From Nematostella vectensis (taxonomy: Eukaryota; Cnidaria; Anthozoa; Actiniaria; Edwardsiidae): DNA of 60,000 nucleotides. How positions within the stretch are numbered: the first letter of the stretch is position 1; the number at the start of each line of letters is the position of its first letter. The stretch lies in contig NC_064036.1 of assembly GCF_932526225.1 (NCBI RefSeq), positions 16,950,953 to 17,010,952 on the forward strand. The letters are read 5' to 3'. Both the position numbers and the translations under genes were made by a program. Below are positions 37,301 to 52,300 of this stretch, piece after piece. The notes under the pieces were generated by a model, which made no database searches, was not told the origin of the DNA, and saw only the letters and a program-made list of their open reading frames with translations.

Positions 37301-40300
37301 AGCCGCGACAGAATACTCTTTCGCTATCTCTCTGCGCTTGCGCACACGTTGGTCTGTCACGTCCTCAACAAGGACATGATAAAAGCTAAGAGATATTGAT
37401 AGCACAGTGTTTCAGTCAGCCATATTATCATCCTACAAAATATCAGGTCTAAGAAAGCATCCATTTCAATCGGATGTTTTAGGGAAACTTCTTCTTAAAA
37501 CTGGCTATTTCGCATTTCTTTATACAGTTTGTCTTATTGGACAAAAACAAAAGTAAGGTGTCAAATACTAGAGCTCTAAAAAGAGGACTACCTTTTAATC
37601 ATGAGTACCCCTACCCTCTACATTCATGCAGTGTGCAGCTGTTAACGGTTGCTTGGCATACTCTCTCACCTTATCGGTCCATTTGTAGGCTTCACCGGCC
37701 ACAGAGTGACGTTCACGTGCCCTGTGTTGGTGCCGTTCAATAGCTGCATGTAAGGTACTACAGGAGCCAAAGGATCTACAAGCATAATTAAATACCGTCA
37801 GAGCCATTTTAACGCTCAATTTGTTTAACCGCTCGGATCCCTTCTAGAACCAAGACTTCCAAATAAGCCTTCCCTCTCTGTAGGGTCGCTCCCCATAAGG
37901 AGCATAATATATAGTTTCTTCGACAATCAGTGATTTTTAGCAACTTTGCTTATCTTTAAACTGTTTAAATCAATACTAGAAATTCCTTGTTGTTCATACA
38001 CACTAGTTGGATCATAGCTTGTATGTGCCAAATACCTACAGACAGGGACGGGGCAGACATACTTCATAGTGAGCCCCTTCTCTAATACTCATGCCCTTCC
38101 CCAAAGCATCGCCGCATGGTATTAGTGTCCCTTGCAAAGCAATCAAGTCGATTGTTTTATCTTCATTTGCATTCATTTGCATTGAATACGACGTTTGAAC
38201 TTAGCCTTACTATCTATCAGCGTCTCGGCAAGTACGGTCGCACTGTATTCGCCGTCCCCACACTCGGTGACCGCTTGAATGCGCAGGTCATATCGGGTAC
38301 CAGGGACAAGGTTGGGTACCCTGTGTGACGTCACGCTTCCGGCACTCAGAACACGAATCGCGTTATCAGAAAACGATGAATCGTATGGCTTGGAACCACG
38401 CAGAGAGATCTGGGATATGACAGAGGAATCGAATGTTTTGGTCCTTGTTCATATCACTAGTCTATTAACAGCTGCAATGACGTATCAATAAAATTGTCAG
38501 ACCAACTAAATAACCAGGCGTTGAATGGTATGGTCTATGTTTCATATCGCTTGCCTACAAAGAGCTGCAATAATAAGCCAAAAAAAACACTATTGTCAAA
38601 ATGAAAATGAACCGGCTGTCCTCACGGACTGGCTAGAGACGACCAACTGGTCCGCAAATATCAATGGAGGTATGATCAACCATCTAACTACAAACGACCA
38701 GCTAACCCGACTAAAGGACCAAGTCCGCCAACCTAAAATTCACCAAACCTCACCTAAAAGCTAAGGAAAAATGACTAAACGATCCGCCGATCCTAGCCAG
38801 CCACTGAAAGCTAATAAAATTCATCGGTGTTTTACCTTGTAACATTCTATGGAGGCCCCCTTTGTGTCGGGTGCCGTCCACTCAAGGTCGACCTCTCTTT
38901 TTGTGGAACCCGCCACGACTAAGCCCTTTGGAGCGTCAGGCTCTGTAACCGACACCAAGAAGAATTACAGCAGAGGTGAATGCAGGTCGATAAATTGGAT
39001 GGGCGGGTAAATCCACCCTTTTTAGCAAACTTTTGTATGAGGTACAGAGCCGTAGCAGGGGGTGGGGCACTGGGGGCACGTGCCCCCCCCCCCCAATATT
39101 TTAAAAAGTTATAAGGGAATGACCAGTAGGGGCGTGGCTGTGCCCCCAATATTTTCTTAATGTTTCTTTATCATGCCCCTCCAATATTTTGAGGCCTGCT
39201 ACGTCACTGTGGTATAATGAAAAGGTCCAAACTCATGTCCACCCGCCCTTTTCCACCACAAGTCTGGTGGTATTATGAGAACTAGGACAAGGTCGGAAAG
39301 ATCTTGTGTGACGTCTGGAGAAATGCCCGAGCATGTTATCATGGAAACAAGTGAGGTTGTTGTTTATTGTCAAGTGAGCTCGGTCTATTCCCATATATCC
39401 GAAAACTGTGAGTGTGTGGCCCTTTAAATTGGAATAAAGTGGAAGATTTCAGCCCACTCCTCCTTCTCCTCTTCCCCAGTCCCTTCCTCTATATCCGTAT
39501 GTAAAATCGAAAAATATATGCAGCTGGATTCTTGGATTCTAAAAACGCGTATACTATTCGTATTGTTCTATCAAGAGATTGCTTTCAGCTTAGAGTATAA
39601 GGGCTGTCCTGTAATAAAATTTGTAAGCTGTTGAATAATTGAATCAATTGTATTATACATTTGCTTTAGTAATAATCAGCCATTGTCACTCTAAAAGTAT
39701 CAAAGTTCCTACCTGAAGTTTCGAGACGCATTATGTCACTATACGGGCCTGGGCCGACTTTGGTAAAACCACGAACTATGACGTCATAGAATGAGCACGC
39801 AGGAAGCCCGCGTAGTGTAACTGACGTCATCGATGTGTTGAATGATTTTGATGACAAGTCCGAATAATCAAGTGCTTGTGACTGATTGGTTAAAACTCTT
39901 GTACTCGTGATTTCATAAACTGTCACGTGACCGTTGCTTTGTTCTGGCGGAATTGCATTCCAGATGATGGTGTGATTGGAGCCATCCGCTGTATGCAGGA
40001 CAGTGATGTTCGCGGGCGCAGAGCTCGGAACTACACAAAATGCACTCGCTGTTAGTGGTTTTTATAAGTGAAAAGGTGAAAAAGAGATAAAAGTTGTTGT
40101 TTTGATAGAATCTCGTGCCATTATGGGTTAGCGAAGTATTAGGCTAAGTTCCAACGTCGTATTATCCATGAGCCGTTTTCAATGCAAATGCATGCAAATG
40201 AATCAAGTCGATTGTTTCATCTTCATTTGCATGCATTTGCATTGAATACGGCTCATGGATAATACGACGTTGGAACTTAGCCCTAGTGCGTTATAAAGCC

Positions 40301-43300
40301 CCTTGTTGTTGGCCATGTGCCCAAGTGTGTAGATGTCAACAAATGAACATTGACAATATCTCTACACGGTCAATTATAGTTGCCAACTAAAAATTGCTCG
40401 TGCAGGTAGGGCTTTAAGGTTCAAAGTATATCGAGCATTTTGATATCTAACAAATTTCTTTTTCGCTTGGCCTAGTCAAATTTGTTTTCTTGAATGTTCC
40501 ATTCAGCCGAGAATTGCTTGTTCATTTTTTTTTTTTTTTGATATTTTGGTTTGCTCGATTTTCGTTATCGACCTGTAGGTTCCTAATAGCTTGATAAGCT
40601 AGTGTCATATCATAACATACCGTATTCTGGTGTAGTAATAGTAACAATAACAGAAGGAGGTCCAATGGCTACCGTTATCGCCTGTACTGATATCACGTAC
40701 GTGAAAGCCCCGCGCATGAGCAAAGAGTGCTTCTCAACTTGGCCCGGGCCTCGGAAAGTCACGTGACCTTTGCAAGCAGGGTCAAAGGTGCTTGAGTAGT
40801 TATAGATGATTAAGTAGCCCGTGATGATGCCATTCGATTGAGATGGTGGTTGCCATGACAATGTCATGATTGGCGGGAGAAATCCCTGAGGTTTACCCAG
40901 AGAATATGATAGACCGAGAGGCTCACTCGGAGCTGTGGGAAAATGTCAAGAAGATAATTAATCGCTCATTCCAAACCATTTCTAGAATGTATTTTCTAAT
41001 AGGAAATAAATGTTCCCATAGTCAAATCAAAATGGCTACAAAGACAGGGCCATAGCAGAGGGTGGGGCACTGGGGGCGTGTGCCCCCCCCCAATATTTAA
41101 AAAAATTATAAGGAAATGACCAGTAGGGGCGTGGCTGTGCCCAATATTTTCCCCAATGTTTCTTTATCGTGCGGCTCCAATTTAGTCGAGGAGGAGGGGT
41201 GTAAAAAAATCGACTCACTACACAAAAGGTTTGACCACAGATTCTGATAGCTAGATACCCATAGCTTACGAATTGAATAGTTATTTATTGAAATTGTGGG
41301 GTAAGAGAGGCCTGCTACGTCACTTTATTCTGCCCCCAATCTTACGTGGCCTGCTACGGCTCTGAAAGAAATAAACGAAGCGGAAAGTTTGCCTTACTCA
41401 AACAGCATGAAGCGAAGTCAGGCGAAGAATTATCAATTCCATATTCGTTTCAAGACTTTGAGTGTAAATAAAATCTCTTCCTATCATTGATTCTTATAAA
41501 CCATCCAATGAGCATTGTACTATCACAATGAGAGTTGTAAATTAAAGCAAACAAAAATGGTAGTTATAGGGATGTCCACTACCTGCTTGACTGGTCCTGA
41601 AATCTAGTTCCGCGCTCCATTCGCCATTCCCCACTTTGCTGGATGCCCTGACCTTGGCCTTGTAGTGTGTATACGGGGCAAGGTACGTCAAGCGGAGCCT
41701 CGTTTGCGGTAGGGGAGAGTCTATCGTGATTGGACCACTCGTATTGACGAAGTTGATCACGTGTGAGATTACTGGGCCTTCGCCATCACCAGGAATTACT
41801 GCTGACCAGGAAAGAGTTGCTGACCGTGGTCCCACATCAGTAGCTCTCACATCCCTTGGGTTACTAGGCAATCCTTGATTAAAACATTTAGTACAAAATA
41901 CATCAGGTCTTGGGGAAACGCCGTGCGCCATTCCAACTGCAAATACACGCAAATGAACCAGTAGTCCAGTTTCGAGGTCCACGGTGCCTGCTGGTCATAG
42001 GCACTGAGGACGCATAAATACAATGCAAGCCTCGGTTTCAATTGAATCGATTGCAAATACAAGCGGGATCATGAAGTATTCACAGGTTTTTGCTTTGTTT
42101 TATTCCAAGTTCCAGAGGATTCTCGCTGTTATGCGCATGAAATTTGCCTCAAGTCGAGGCTTACACTGTATTTATGCGTCCTTAGTCTGTAAGTCCAGCG
42201 GTCATAGTGGAACTAGAAATTGGGCTATTCGATTTCTCCATGTTCATTTGCATGCAATGTGATAAGATAGCTTGGTAACATAAATAAGAGGGATGCCTAT
42301 TTTTTTAAAAAAGAGTCCTATAAAGGATTAATAGAATATTAATGTAAATTTTATCGTTGTCAATCCCAGTGGGATTTTTTAAACAGAGAAATAGAAATAG
42401 TAATAAAATACTGTTCACAAGCGCAAATAAAGGCCCTGCACCTTCAATTAGATATCACTCACTTAGAGTCGTCCCAACGGTCACGTGACTTGCAACCATC
42501 CCGCCTCCAGGCAACCCGGGGTAGCTCGCATAGCACGTGATATTGCGTGAGCAAGGTACATCTCTTCCACTAGGAGCACGGCACGTGAAGGACTTAAGCA
42601 CGTGATCAGCGGATGTGTAGTTGACCCGAAGCACGCTGGTGGCTCGTGTAGGCAAGCGAGAGATCCCCTGCGATAGTTGCGTCATCTCTTTCCCAGACGA
42701 ATACCATTCAAAACCTATTAGGCTACCGTAGCCACGTGCAGAGCACGTGATATCGGTATGGCCATCGCGTGATGTGGGTAGTGTTTGATCGCTGATTGGC
42801 TCGATCACAGGGATAATGTCTATAAAAAATTATATATATTTCAATGCATTCTTTCGGTAACATTTTTTTTTTACTTGTAATTAGGGCCAAATTACACAGC
42901 TCACCTCCATTCGTGCACCAAGTACAAAAGCCATTAAAATGTAGGCGAATTTGCGCTTGCGTTTCTTAATTTTCATATTAGAAATATGCTTTATTGCATG
43001 TGCTTGCGCTTGGGTCTGGCAGGTTCTTAAGTGTTGCGTCTGGACTTGTGTGAGAAAGAAACCCTAAATATGACCGAATAACGTTCAACTTAATACTGTA
43101 CTTGATAACCATTTGATTTTTGCTAGCCATGTCTTTACTACAAGGGATATCAAGTTGGTTAAGTGCACTTACATGTGCTGCATCCATATAACTCCATCCG
43201 CACGCAGTTTGCGCCTTTTCTTGCCGTCGGCATCAGTCTGACAAAGCGCGCTGCGAGCGGTACTTTAAAATAATTTGCACGAACAGATTTCTCATCTTCG

Positions 43301-46300
43301 TTTCCAGTAAATACCTGCAAAATAGTGCAATGAATAGTGAAGCTTTTCCGCAAGCTATAAGAAGCTTAACTTAAATCATGAACGTTGACAATAGCGTCTA
43401 CTAGGGTTAATTTAAACCGCAGAGCTACTCGCCAAAAATGCGGTTTTCCGCCTATAGCTTATTGATTATAGCGGATTGAATAGATTCATTATAAGCCAGG
43501 AAGATAAAGTGTATATCTGCTCTCCCTCCTTGTAATGGTTCCACAAGTTCATACCGATTAGAGGATTAAAAATCACAACTAAAAGGTTTCAAACAGAAAA
43601 CCCCGCATTCGTAACTACAATTATTGTTATGAAAAATTGCAAATTGCTAGATTTCCTGTGTAGTGACACCTTGTCTGATGGCATCTCCTGGTCCCTGTAC
43701 CCCAACCACCGCAGGCCGTCATAACTGTAGACCACCCTGTAGTTCTTGACCCAGTACTTATTTCCTACATCACCCTGGGTGGCCACCCCGGTGACCGTAT
43801 ACACCGAACCCAGGTCCACCTGTAGAAATTCTGAAGGCCCTGACGTCACGCTGCACCAGGACGAGGCTCCGTATAGGCGCCCGTTATTGGCTGCGTGGGA
43901 GTTGTTTATTTTAGAGGACGCGGTCACGCGGGAAGATGGGATGCTGCCGGATTCAAGTCCGAGAGCGGTGAAACATTCTGGCAACAAGGAACAAAGCATA
44001 GTTATTTGTTCTTGACTCTTGTATCGTGATCACTGAAATATCAGAAAAGTTGTTTTTGTTCTCAATTTCCTACAATTTCTTAATTAGTTTTAATTCCAAA
44101 TTCGAATTATTACGGCCAGGCACGGTATGAAAATGGTAGGATAATGCCATCTTAGTTAATCAGGGAATAATTCGGGTCAAATAGCTCCAGGAGCAGGAGT
44201 AAATTCGTCGTAAAACCTGGCGTTTACTAGTTATCAAACTCCCATAAAGCCGAAACAGCGATCCACAAAATTCCTTCAATTGTTCTTCAAAGTCTTGCGT
44301 TATACCTTTAGGGCGTCCATATACTTCCATTCTCATGGCGTAATATCTATGTTTTTCAATTGGCAGAAACTGGACAAATCGCGCAAGCTGAGGATCAGGG
44401 AAGTTGTGTTTGACGATACTAATCCCGTCTCTGTTGCCGCTGAATATCTACAGAAAAAAAATCCGTAAATAAATGGAGCCGGTACCGAGGAGCTCCATAG
44501 ATATAGTTTGTGAGGTTGTCAGTGCAAATGGTGGATGGCAATTGCCAAGTGGCAGTTATACGACTAGTGATTATTGCAGGCCCGTACCCAGGATTTTTCT
44601 TGGGGGTGCGAAATCCGAAAGTGGACTTTCAACCGTTGTGTGTGTTTGTGTATGGGGGGGGGGGGGGGGGGGGGGGTGGGGGTTCGCACCCCCTGCGCCC
44701 CCCCCCCCCCCCCTTCGGGTACGGGCCTGTTATAGATAGTGATTATACGTAAAAATGAAGGTGTTAAATAAACTCAAGCGATGGCAAACCATACCTCAAT
44801 TCCTTTTAATAGATAATCGTATGTTTTATTTTTCTGAATTTAAAAAACACACATTTTTGAAAACTCGGTTTTATTTGTCAATCGCCATTTGCCGCTTGCA
44901 CTAACAACGTTTTTTGAAATAGGTGTATACAAATATGGTTAACTTGGCGACTTAGTTTTTTGGTGATCGAGCGGGAGCCCTGTGGCGTAACACGAATTTG
45001 GTGGCCCGCCCCTCCGCATGCGCACCGCTCTCCGCTGGTGAGTTGAATTAATTGAGAAAAAGAATTGAGAAAACGTTAACACAGACTGGATACTTTAATT
45101 ATTTGTATAATCCCTGATGATACCATGCATCTATGTTTTTCTTTCAACCCAAAGTCACCTCCAAAGCAGCTACCAAAACTCGGTACAAGTGTAACCACTA
45201 TACAGTCTTAATTAATCCGGAAAAAAAAATCCACGCAAAAGGAGCGAGTCATCAATATCACGAAAAGGGACTTGAGGCCGAATAGGGTGGATGATTTTGG
45301 ACACTGTATATCACAATACGACTGGAGTGAAATAAAAATTTGTCCGCGGACCGCGTGGACCGTGGACCGCGGTTTTCTTTGTACTTCGTACAAAGAACAA
45401 GTAATAAAGTCTCATTTCGTAGAAAAAAAAACGTAAATTTGTTTACAATCTTTCAGGCGCACGATGAGAGCTCTATGAGAGCGGTGAAAGCTCCATGTCA
45501 AATCATCTGACAAAGATGAAACCTGATTTGCGGAAAAGTAATTGCTTAAAATGATCAAATGATGCAAGCCGCAATTCTTAAGGCCCGTCTACACAAGCAC
45601 ATTTTATGTGGCAAATTTATGTGGCAATTTTTATTTGCTCTTGTAGATGGTCGACAAATATTTGTTGTCAATTTGCGTCAGTAATGATTTTGTACAGCGG
45701 AGAGCATACAAACATACAAAATAAAGGCTAGGGTACAAAAAAAGATGGCGCCCATGATACACGACGAATGAGAAGAAATGCTGCAGCAATAGCCGCTGTT
45801 ATGACGATGTATAAAATAGAAAAAAAAACGAGAAAATGTTGGGTGAAGGCTTGGAAAAGTCGTAGAGAAGCACAGGGCTTAGCGACTAATCTTGTTGAAG
45901 AATTAAGAATAACGGACCTCGATGGATTTCATAACTTCTTCCGGTAACAATAAGGAAACAAGTTTATCTGTCCATCCTTTCCCGGAGGCCACCATGTTTG
46001 GATGCGCCAATGGTGGAGACTGGGTCTACTTTACGGAGACTGGGGTCTACTGAATTCAAAATACTCGCCACATTCTATGTGGCGTCTCGTCCACAAGGAC
46101 AAATTTCGATATTTAACAATTTTTATTTGCCAAATAAAGGCAAACGTTGGCTTTTCGACAAATGCATTTGCCACATAAAAATTTCCCAAATTTGATCATC
46201 TACACGAGCAAATAAAAATTGCCACATACACATTTGCCATCTAAAATTTGCTCGTGTAGACGAGCCTTTACAGTGTTCACCTAAAAGCATTGGAATGCTT

Positions 46301-49300
46301 CCCTCTGTGATGAAAATTCACTAAAACTCGACATATTTGAAAATGGCGAGATTTAATCAGCAAAAACTCAGCAAATTGATTATTTAAACTTGCTAATTAA
46401 AAATGATTGATAATAGGTCCAAGAGAATTTTGAAGATTAAAAACAAAGGAAATATTTAATATAACCTCCAACCGGACAATCTCTATATGTCATTTTCCAA
46501 AGTCCCTTGTTTTATAGTCAAACTTGATGAATAAAACCACAATTGAGAGGACACTTCCCTTTACGGACTTTTTGATCCCGAGGGTGTCCTGATATAGAGG
46601 TTCCTCTGTTCCATATGAATAGTCATTTTCGAGAAAAGGTAAAACTAAAAAGCCAAAGATAATAATCCCAGCAAAAAAAATAATCAGGAATAACGATAAT
46701 TATAGCTGCTTTAAGGGACGCGCACTTTCCCGCTATCATCATCTATCAGTTGCACGCTATTTCTTTGTGTCCGCTTCTCACCTGAGCTTTGTTAATATAA
46801 CTCCAAACGGCGCCATCTGTTGATATTTCGATTTTATATCGCTTAGTCCATTCTTTATCATTAGGATCAGGATCTCCTTGTGTCGCAACTGCACAAACTT
46901 CGTGTAACGCCCCAAGATCCACCTTTAACCAGGGAGAGTTATCTCTAGGCACCCATACACCAGTAAAATGCAGACGAGCTTTCGATGGAGCGTAATCATC
47001 ATCCCACTTAGAACTCGCAGTTAGTCTAGCATCAGGGATAACTGTTTTGTCTGACACTCCGACCGCGGAAAACGAACAAGCTTGAACAAAACGCAATGTT
47101 GATAAATTCAGTTCCACAGAACATGCGTGGTGTGTCTGCTTGGGAGTTTGGGAGATTTGCTAACTTGCCCACTTATCGTTTAATCACATTTTCGAATTTC
47201 GCGGGCTATTTTCCTACACATAATACACTGTAAAAGAAACTTCTGCATTGTTGCTATTTTAGTATGATTGCAATTTAGTGCAAAAGGCGCAGAGGGGGTG
47301 GGGGGTGGGGGGATGCAGCGAAGGCTAAATAAATTACTGATATTGCCTCCTCTGAGCTGGACCAAGGAAACAAAGACGACCAACGTGACTCCACTCCGAA
47401 TTTTCTAGGTTTGTATTATTGGTATTTGCTATCATTAATGATTTACCTTGTTTCGTAGTGTAGACCTCCACCTCGCATAGCGTGAGCAATGGGACATTAG
47501 ACTTGATGGTTAGGTATCTGCCTGGCATGGCAGGTATGCAGTAGATGGACCGGACCCGAGCGTCCGGTATCGCGTACACGTCACCACACTTCGGGTTAGA
47601 AACTCCACCGCGTGTTCCGTCTTCCCCTAAAATGCAAAAAGGCAAGTCCAGTATTTTTAACGTAACCGTAATCTGCGGCATAGCCAGGATTTTTAACAGG
47701 AGGGCCCAAAAGGTCCTTTCAAGAACTTTCAGGAGAGGCCCTAAAGGTCCTTTTTTCCTGTATTGTAGATATTCTCATACATTTACTTGCTAAAAGGAGG
47801 GGGGGCCTGTGCCACCCCCTGGCAACGCCTCTGGTAACTTTCTCGCCTATCGCCCTACTGTTTTTTTCATTGGCTTGAACATTTGGAATTAAAACAAACG
47901 TCAACTCAAAGCTGAAATCATGGGTTCCTAACGAGCGGAATTAAATTTTAAAGATGCCAAAATACAACCAACTTTGTATTCAATCAAGAGAGCATAAGAT
48001 AACTATGCTTTCTTGATTCAATGGATTAACATATCGCTACTTTTTGGGATCCGGAAAGCCCTTTTAACTAGGATTTTTGCTTAAGCATTCAATTTGTCAT
48101 ACTCACCAATCCTAAGCTCGAAGCTCCTAAGCCTGTTATCTTTATTGTCTTCTTTGTTAACTATGTAGACCTCTGTCACATGTGTACTGGTACCGAGGTC
48201 CACCATCCACCAAGGTTTAGCGTCACCGTTATTTGTGTGACTGCACATTTGACCACTGCCATATAAAGGTGTCAGGTCGCCGTCAACGGCTCTATACGCA
48301 TACCCACCAGAAAAACTTGAGGATTGGGAGGCTGTTTTATTCTTTGCAACATTTTCTAGAAAAAATCAAGATACGACATCTCAGACATACGACATATTTA
48401 GAGGTTAAGAATTGGTGTTGACCACACCCAAAGAGCTATGCCCTTGATTTTGCGGGGGGAGGGGGGGGGCTTTTGCCGACGTTCACCCTCTTTTTTATGG
48501 GAGTAATCACATCCCCACCCCATCCTCTGAGCTTTACACTCTTACACTGTACATAGTTGGTCTGGTACAAAGCATACCCTTGTTATAGGCTCTACCTTTT
48601 TGCCTCCATGTTTGTTAGGGAGTGGTAACTCTTTATTAATTGTTTGTATTTGAAGACAAAAGGTTTGACTCAAAAGAATCATGCTTGATTGAAATCTGAT
48701 ACTTTATTGAGTAATATCGCTTAGTTCGATAAGTTACTCGCTCGGAAATTAGATATCAATATGTATTAAATAATGTATTGTACGTGAGCGTAAAAAAAAA
48801 ACGCAGCGTGGTTATCGTTCTTTGGTTCCTGTTGTATAAATAGTCGAAGCAAATTTATAAACCTAATAAAGTGTACGAAAATTAGTGTCTTTAAGTTAAA
48901 TAATCAGTTGACTTCCAGGTTGAGATATTAAGATGATGGTAAAACTTGTAACCACACAATGATCTTCGGCAATTAACTAAGAAGACAGAGGGGAAGTAGC
49001 TTAGCGAGCATATATTTTCTTATGTATTTTGATTGACATCTCGATCTACGTCACAAATGACTGGACCCGGGCCTTCCAGTTCACGGCCTTTTTTCCGAAT
49101 GTTGACCAAAACACCTCAATATTGCAGATTTGGGTTATTCGCGTGACGCACATACCATTTTGAAGATAAAAATATACAGAATCGACCAAATATAACAATC
49201 TAACAAGGACTTTAAGTATCCCCCCGGGGTGCAAAGGAACAACAAAAAATAAAAACACAGACGTCAATTAACCAGGACTGCTCACCTCGTGTGTAGACCT

Positions 49301-52300
49301 CGACCTCGCAAAGAGTTAGCGCATCCCAACCAATGAGCCTTATTCCCACATATCTGCCGTTCATCCGAGGATTACACAGAATAGAGATCTTCTGACCAGC
49401 AAGGATCCCGTATTTGTCTCCGCACTTCACGTTATTCATGATATTTTCGTTGTCACCTTGAGGTAATTTCAGTATCACATTCATGAGGTACATGCCATTT
49501 CCGGTAATGCCATTATTATACACGAGGTAATGTCAGTATCATACACGAGGTAATGTCAGTATCATACATGAGGTAATGTAATGTCAGTATCATACATGAG
49601 GTAATGTAATGTCAGTATCATACATGAGGTACTGTCAGTATCATACATGAGGTAATGTCAGTACCATACATGAGGTAATGTCAGTATCATACATGAGGTA
49701 ATGTCAGTATCATACATTGTTGGTCAGCGGTCTGCTGGTCAGCGGCAGACCGTTTCACTGTACGATTGAAGTCCGCCATGTTGGATTGGAAATAAATGTA
49801 CAGTCACTCATAGTTAGCTCATTGCTCGTCCTGTGTACGCGACTTGGTGTCAGAAGTGGGATATGTCGAACCCGAAGAGACCGGAGCTAAAGCAGGCCGG
49901 AAATATTAGCGAAAATTCCAAAAACTTCGAGCTCCGATTCAACGATTACTGCATACAAGCGAACTATCGGGACCTGGGAAAAGGCCCCGGAACAGAACGC
50001 CTGGAACACTACAAGAGCCCCCTTCTAGAAATATCGGCATTGCGATCCTCCCTACCCGATGAAGCTTTGTCCGTCCTTAGATACACTATCGAGCCACAAA
50101 TATGAGGAAGAGAAGAAAAAAAAACATGGATTTGGATGGAAAAACTACGAGCCCACTACACAGGCACCACAGGGAGCTCGCTGTTGACCGATCGATTCAA
50201 GTTCTGGACGTCATGTCAGCGGAAACATGAGTCAATACAAGAATGGGAAGTGAAGGTCCGTCAAGCTAGCAGCCTTTGTGGCTATGGAAAGCTCAACGAC
50301 GAACTATCCCGAGACAAATTTATCTTTGGTCTCAGTGAAGAACAGATGCGAACAGAGCTGCTGAAAACAAACATCAAACCTGACACCTCAAAGAAAACTT
50401 TGACGGATGTGGTTTCTGAAGCAAAATCAATAGAATCTGCAAAGAAGACAAGTAAGCTCATCGCTGACTCGTCGGCAAAAGGAATCGAAGAGGAAGTACA
50501 TTGGACAGGCCTTAGACACAGCCAAATGAAACTGCGACGAGATCCAGAAACCTGCTTTGGGTGTGGCGACCGAAGAGGACCCCACCCCTGGAAGGAATGC
50601 CCCGCCAACGGCAAGTCATGTTCTAAGTGTGCTGGCAATGATCATTTCGCCCGAGTCTGTTTAGAAGAACACAATCCCCAAGCGTCCGGTTCGAACCAGC
50701 GACAACAACAAGCGAGAGGAAGACCTCAGGCAAGGGGATATAACCAGCGCAGTCGGCGGGGCTATCCACGTGCCCGCGCCTCGCCTCGACCAAGGGATGT
50801 CCATTACACCGATATATGTGAAGAGCAGCAATATGGTTCAGCTCCCAACCCCGACTATGGCTTCGATATGTACGCACTGGAAGCACAAGTACACAACATA
50901 GATACATACAGCCCCTCCAAAAGCCCGGGAAAGCGCTATTTCACAACTCTACCACTTTCAACGACAGGGTCGTCTTTCAAACCGGTCAAGTTTCAGATCG
51001 ACACAGCAGCTACCTGCAACACGATGTCTTACAACACACTGCAGTCAGTGCTACCAGACGCAGAAATCAAGCTGTCCCCATATCTCCTGTCCCCCTATGG
51101 AAACTCTAAGCCACTCCAACCAGTTGGCCAAGTAGAACTGGTATGCGACAAGTCGGACAAGTACGAAACACTAGTCTTCCAAATCTTACCAGACTCCTGC
51201 ATTGGCCTTAAGCCTGCACTACTCTCTGGGAGCGACAGTGAACTCCTCGGACTAATCAAGGTGCAAGCAGAGGAGATTAATTCCCTTTCCTCGTCAGTGG
51301 TCCACACTGCCACCAAGACCGAAGATCTTCCAGGGTTCCAAACGACACCTCCAAAAGTAGGTGAGGTCAGTCAGCACGGCATACGTCCACCCCACGAAAC
51401 GAAAACACCCTTGGAATGCAACCACCTTCCTAAAGTACACGGAATCACCACAAACCCGTGTCAGCCCACTCCCTCTCCTTCAGCGCCAATCAGGGTTACA
51501 AAAGACCTCCGCCTCCAGCCACCGGGCAATCTGAGAAAGGAAGACATACTTACTCAGTACGCCGACAGCTTTGAAGGACTCGGATTCTTGGGTCCCCCTG
51601 TACACTTCCAGTTAGACAAAAGCATACAGCCTGTTCAAATACCGGTTCACAGAATACCAGTAGCCAAACTAGAAAAGGAGAAAAAAGGCCTGGACCGGTA
51701 TGTCAAGGCCGGTGTCCTCGCCAAGGTGACCGACCCAACAAGTTGGTGTTCAAACGAGCTAATACGAGAAACACCAAAGAAATTCAGAGTGTGCATAGAC
51801 CCAAGAAGCCAAACAGTAAACAAGGCCATCAATCGCCCAATACACCAGATGCCCACCTTAAACGAACAGCTTCACAAGCTAAGTTCAGCGAGATGTTTCT
51901 CCCTTGTTGATGTCAAAGAAGGGTTTCTACACACTCCTCTCGATGAGGAATCGTCATGGCTGACAACAATGCACACATCATACGTAAGATACCGTTGGCG
52001 CCGCCTACCATTTGGAATCAAGAGCGCATCAGAGGAGTTTCAGATGCGACTGTTAACCGCACTTGAAGGCCTGGAAGGCATCATATGTATCGCAGACGGC
52101 ATCCAAGAATTCGGAGAGGGACATATTTCGAAGAAGCTGAGAAAAATCACGACAGACGATTCGTCGCCCTGATGGAACGCTGTAAACGAGAAATATCAAG
52201 CTCAATGCACAGAAGCTTCAGTTCAAGCTGACAGAGCTCAAATTTATGGGAACCATAATCTCGGACGAAGGAATGAAACCGGATGCAGACACGATAACAG

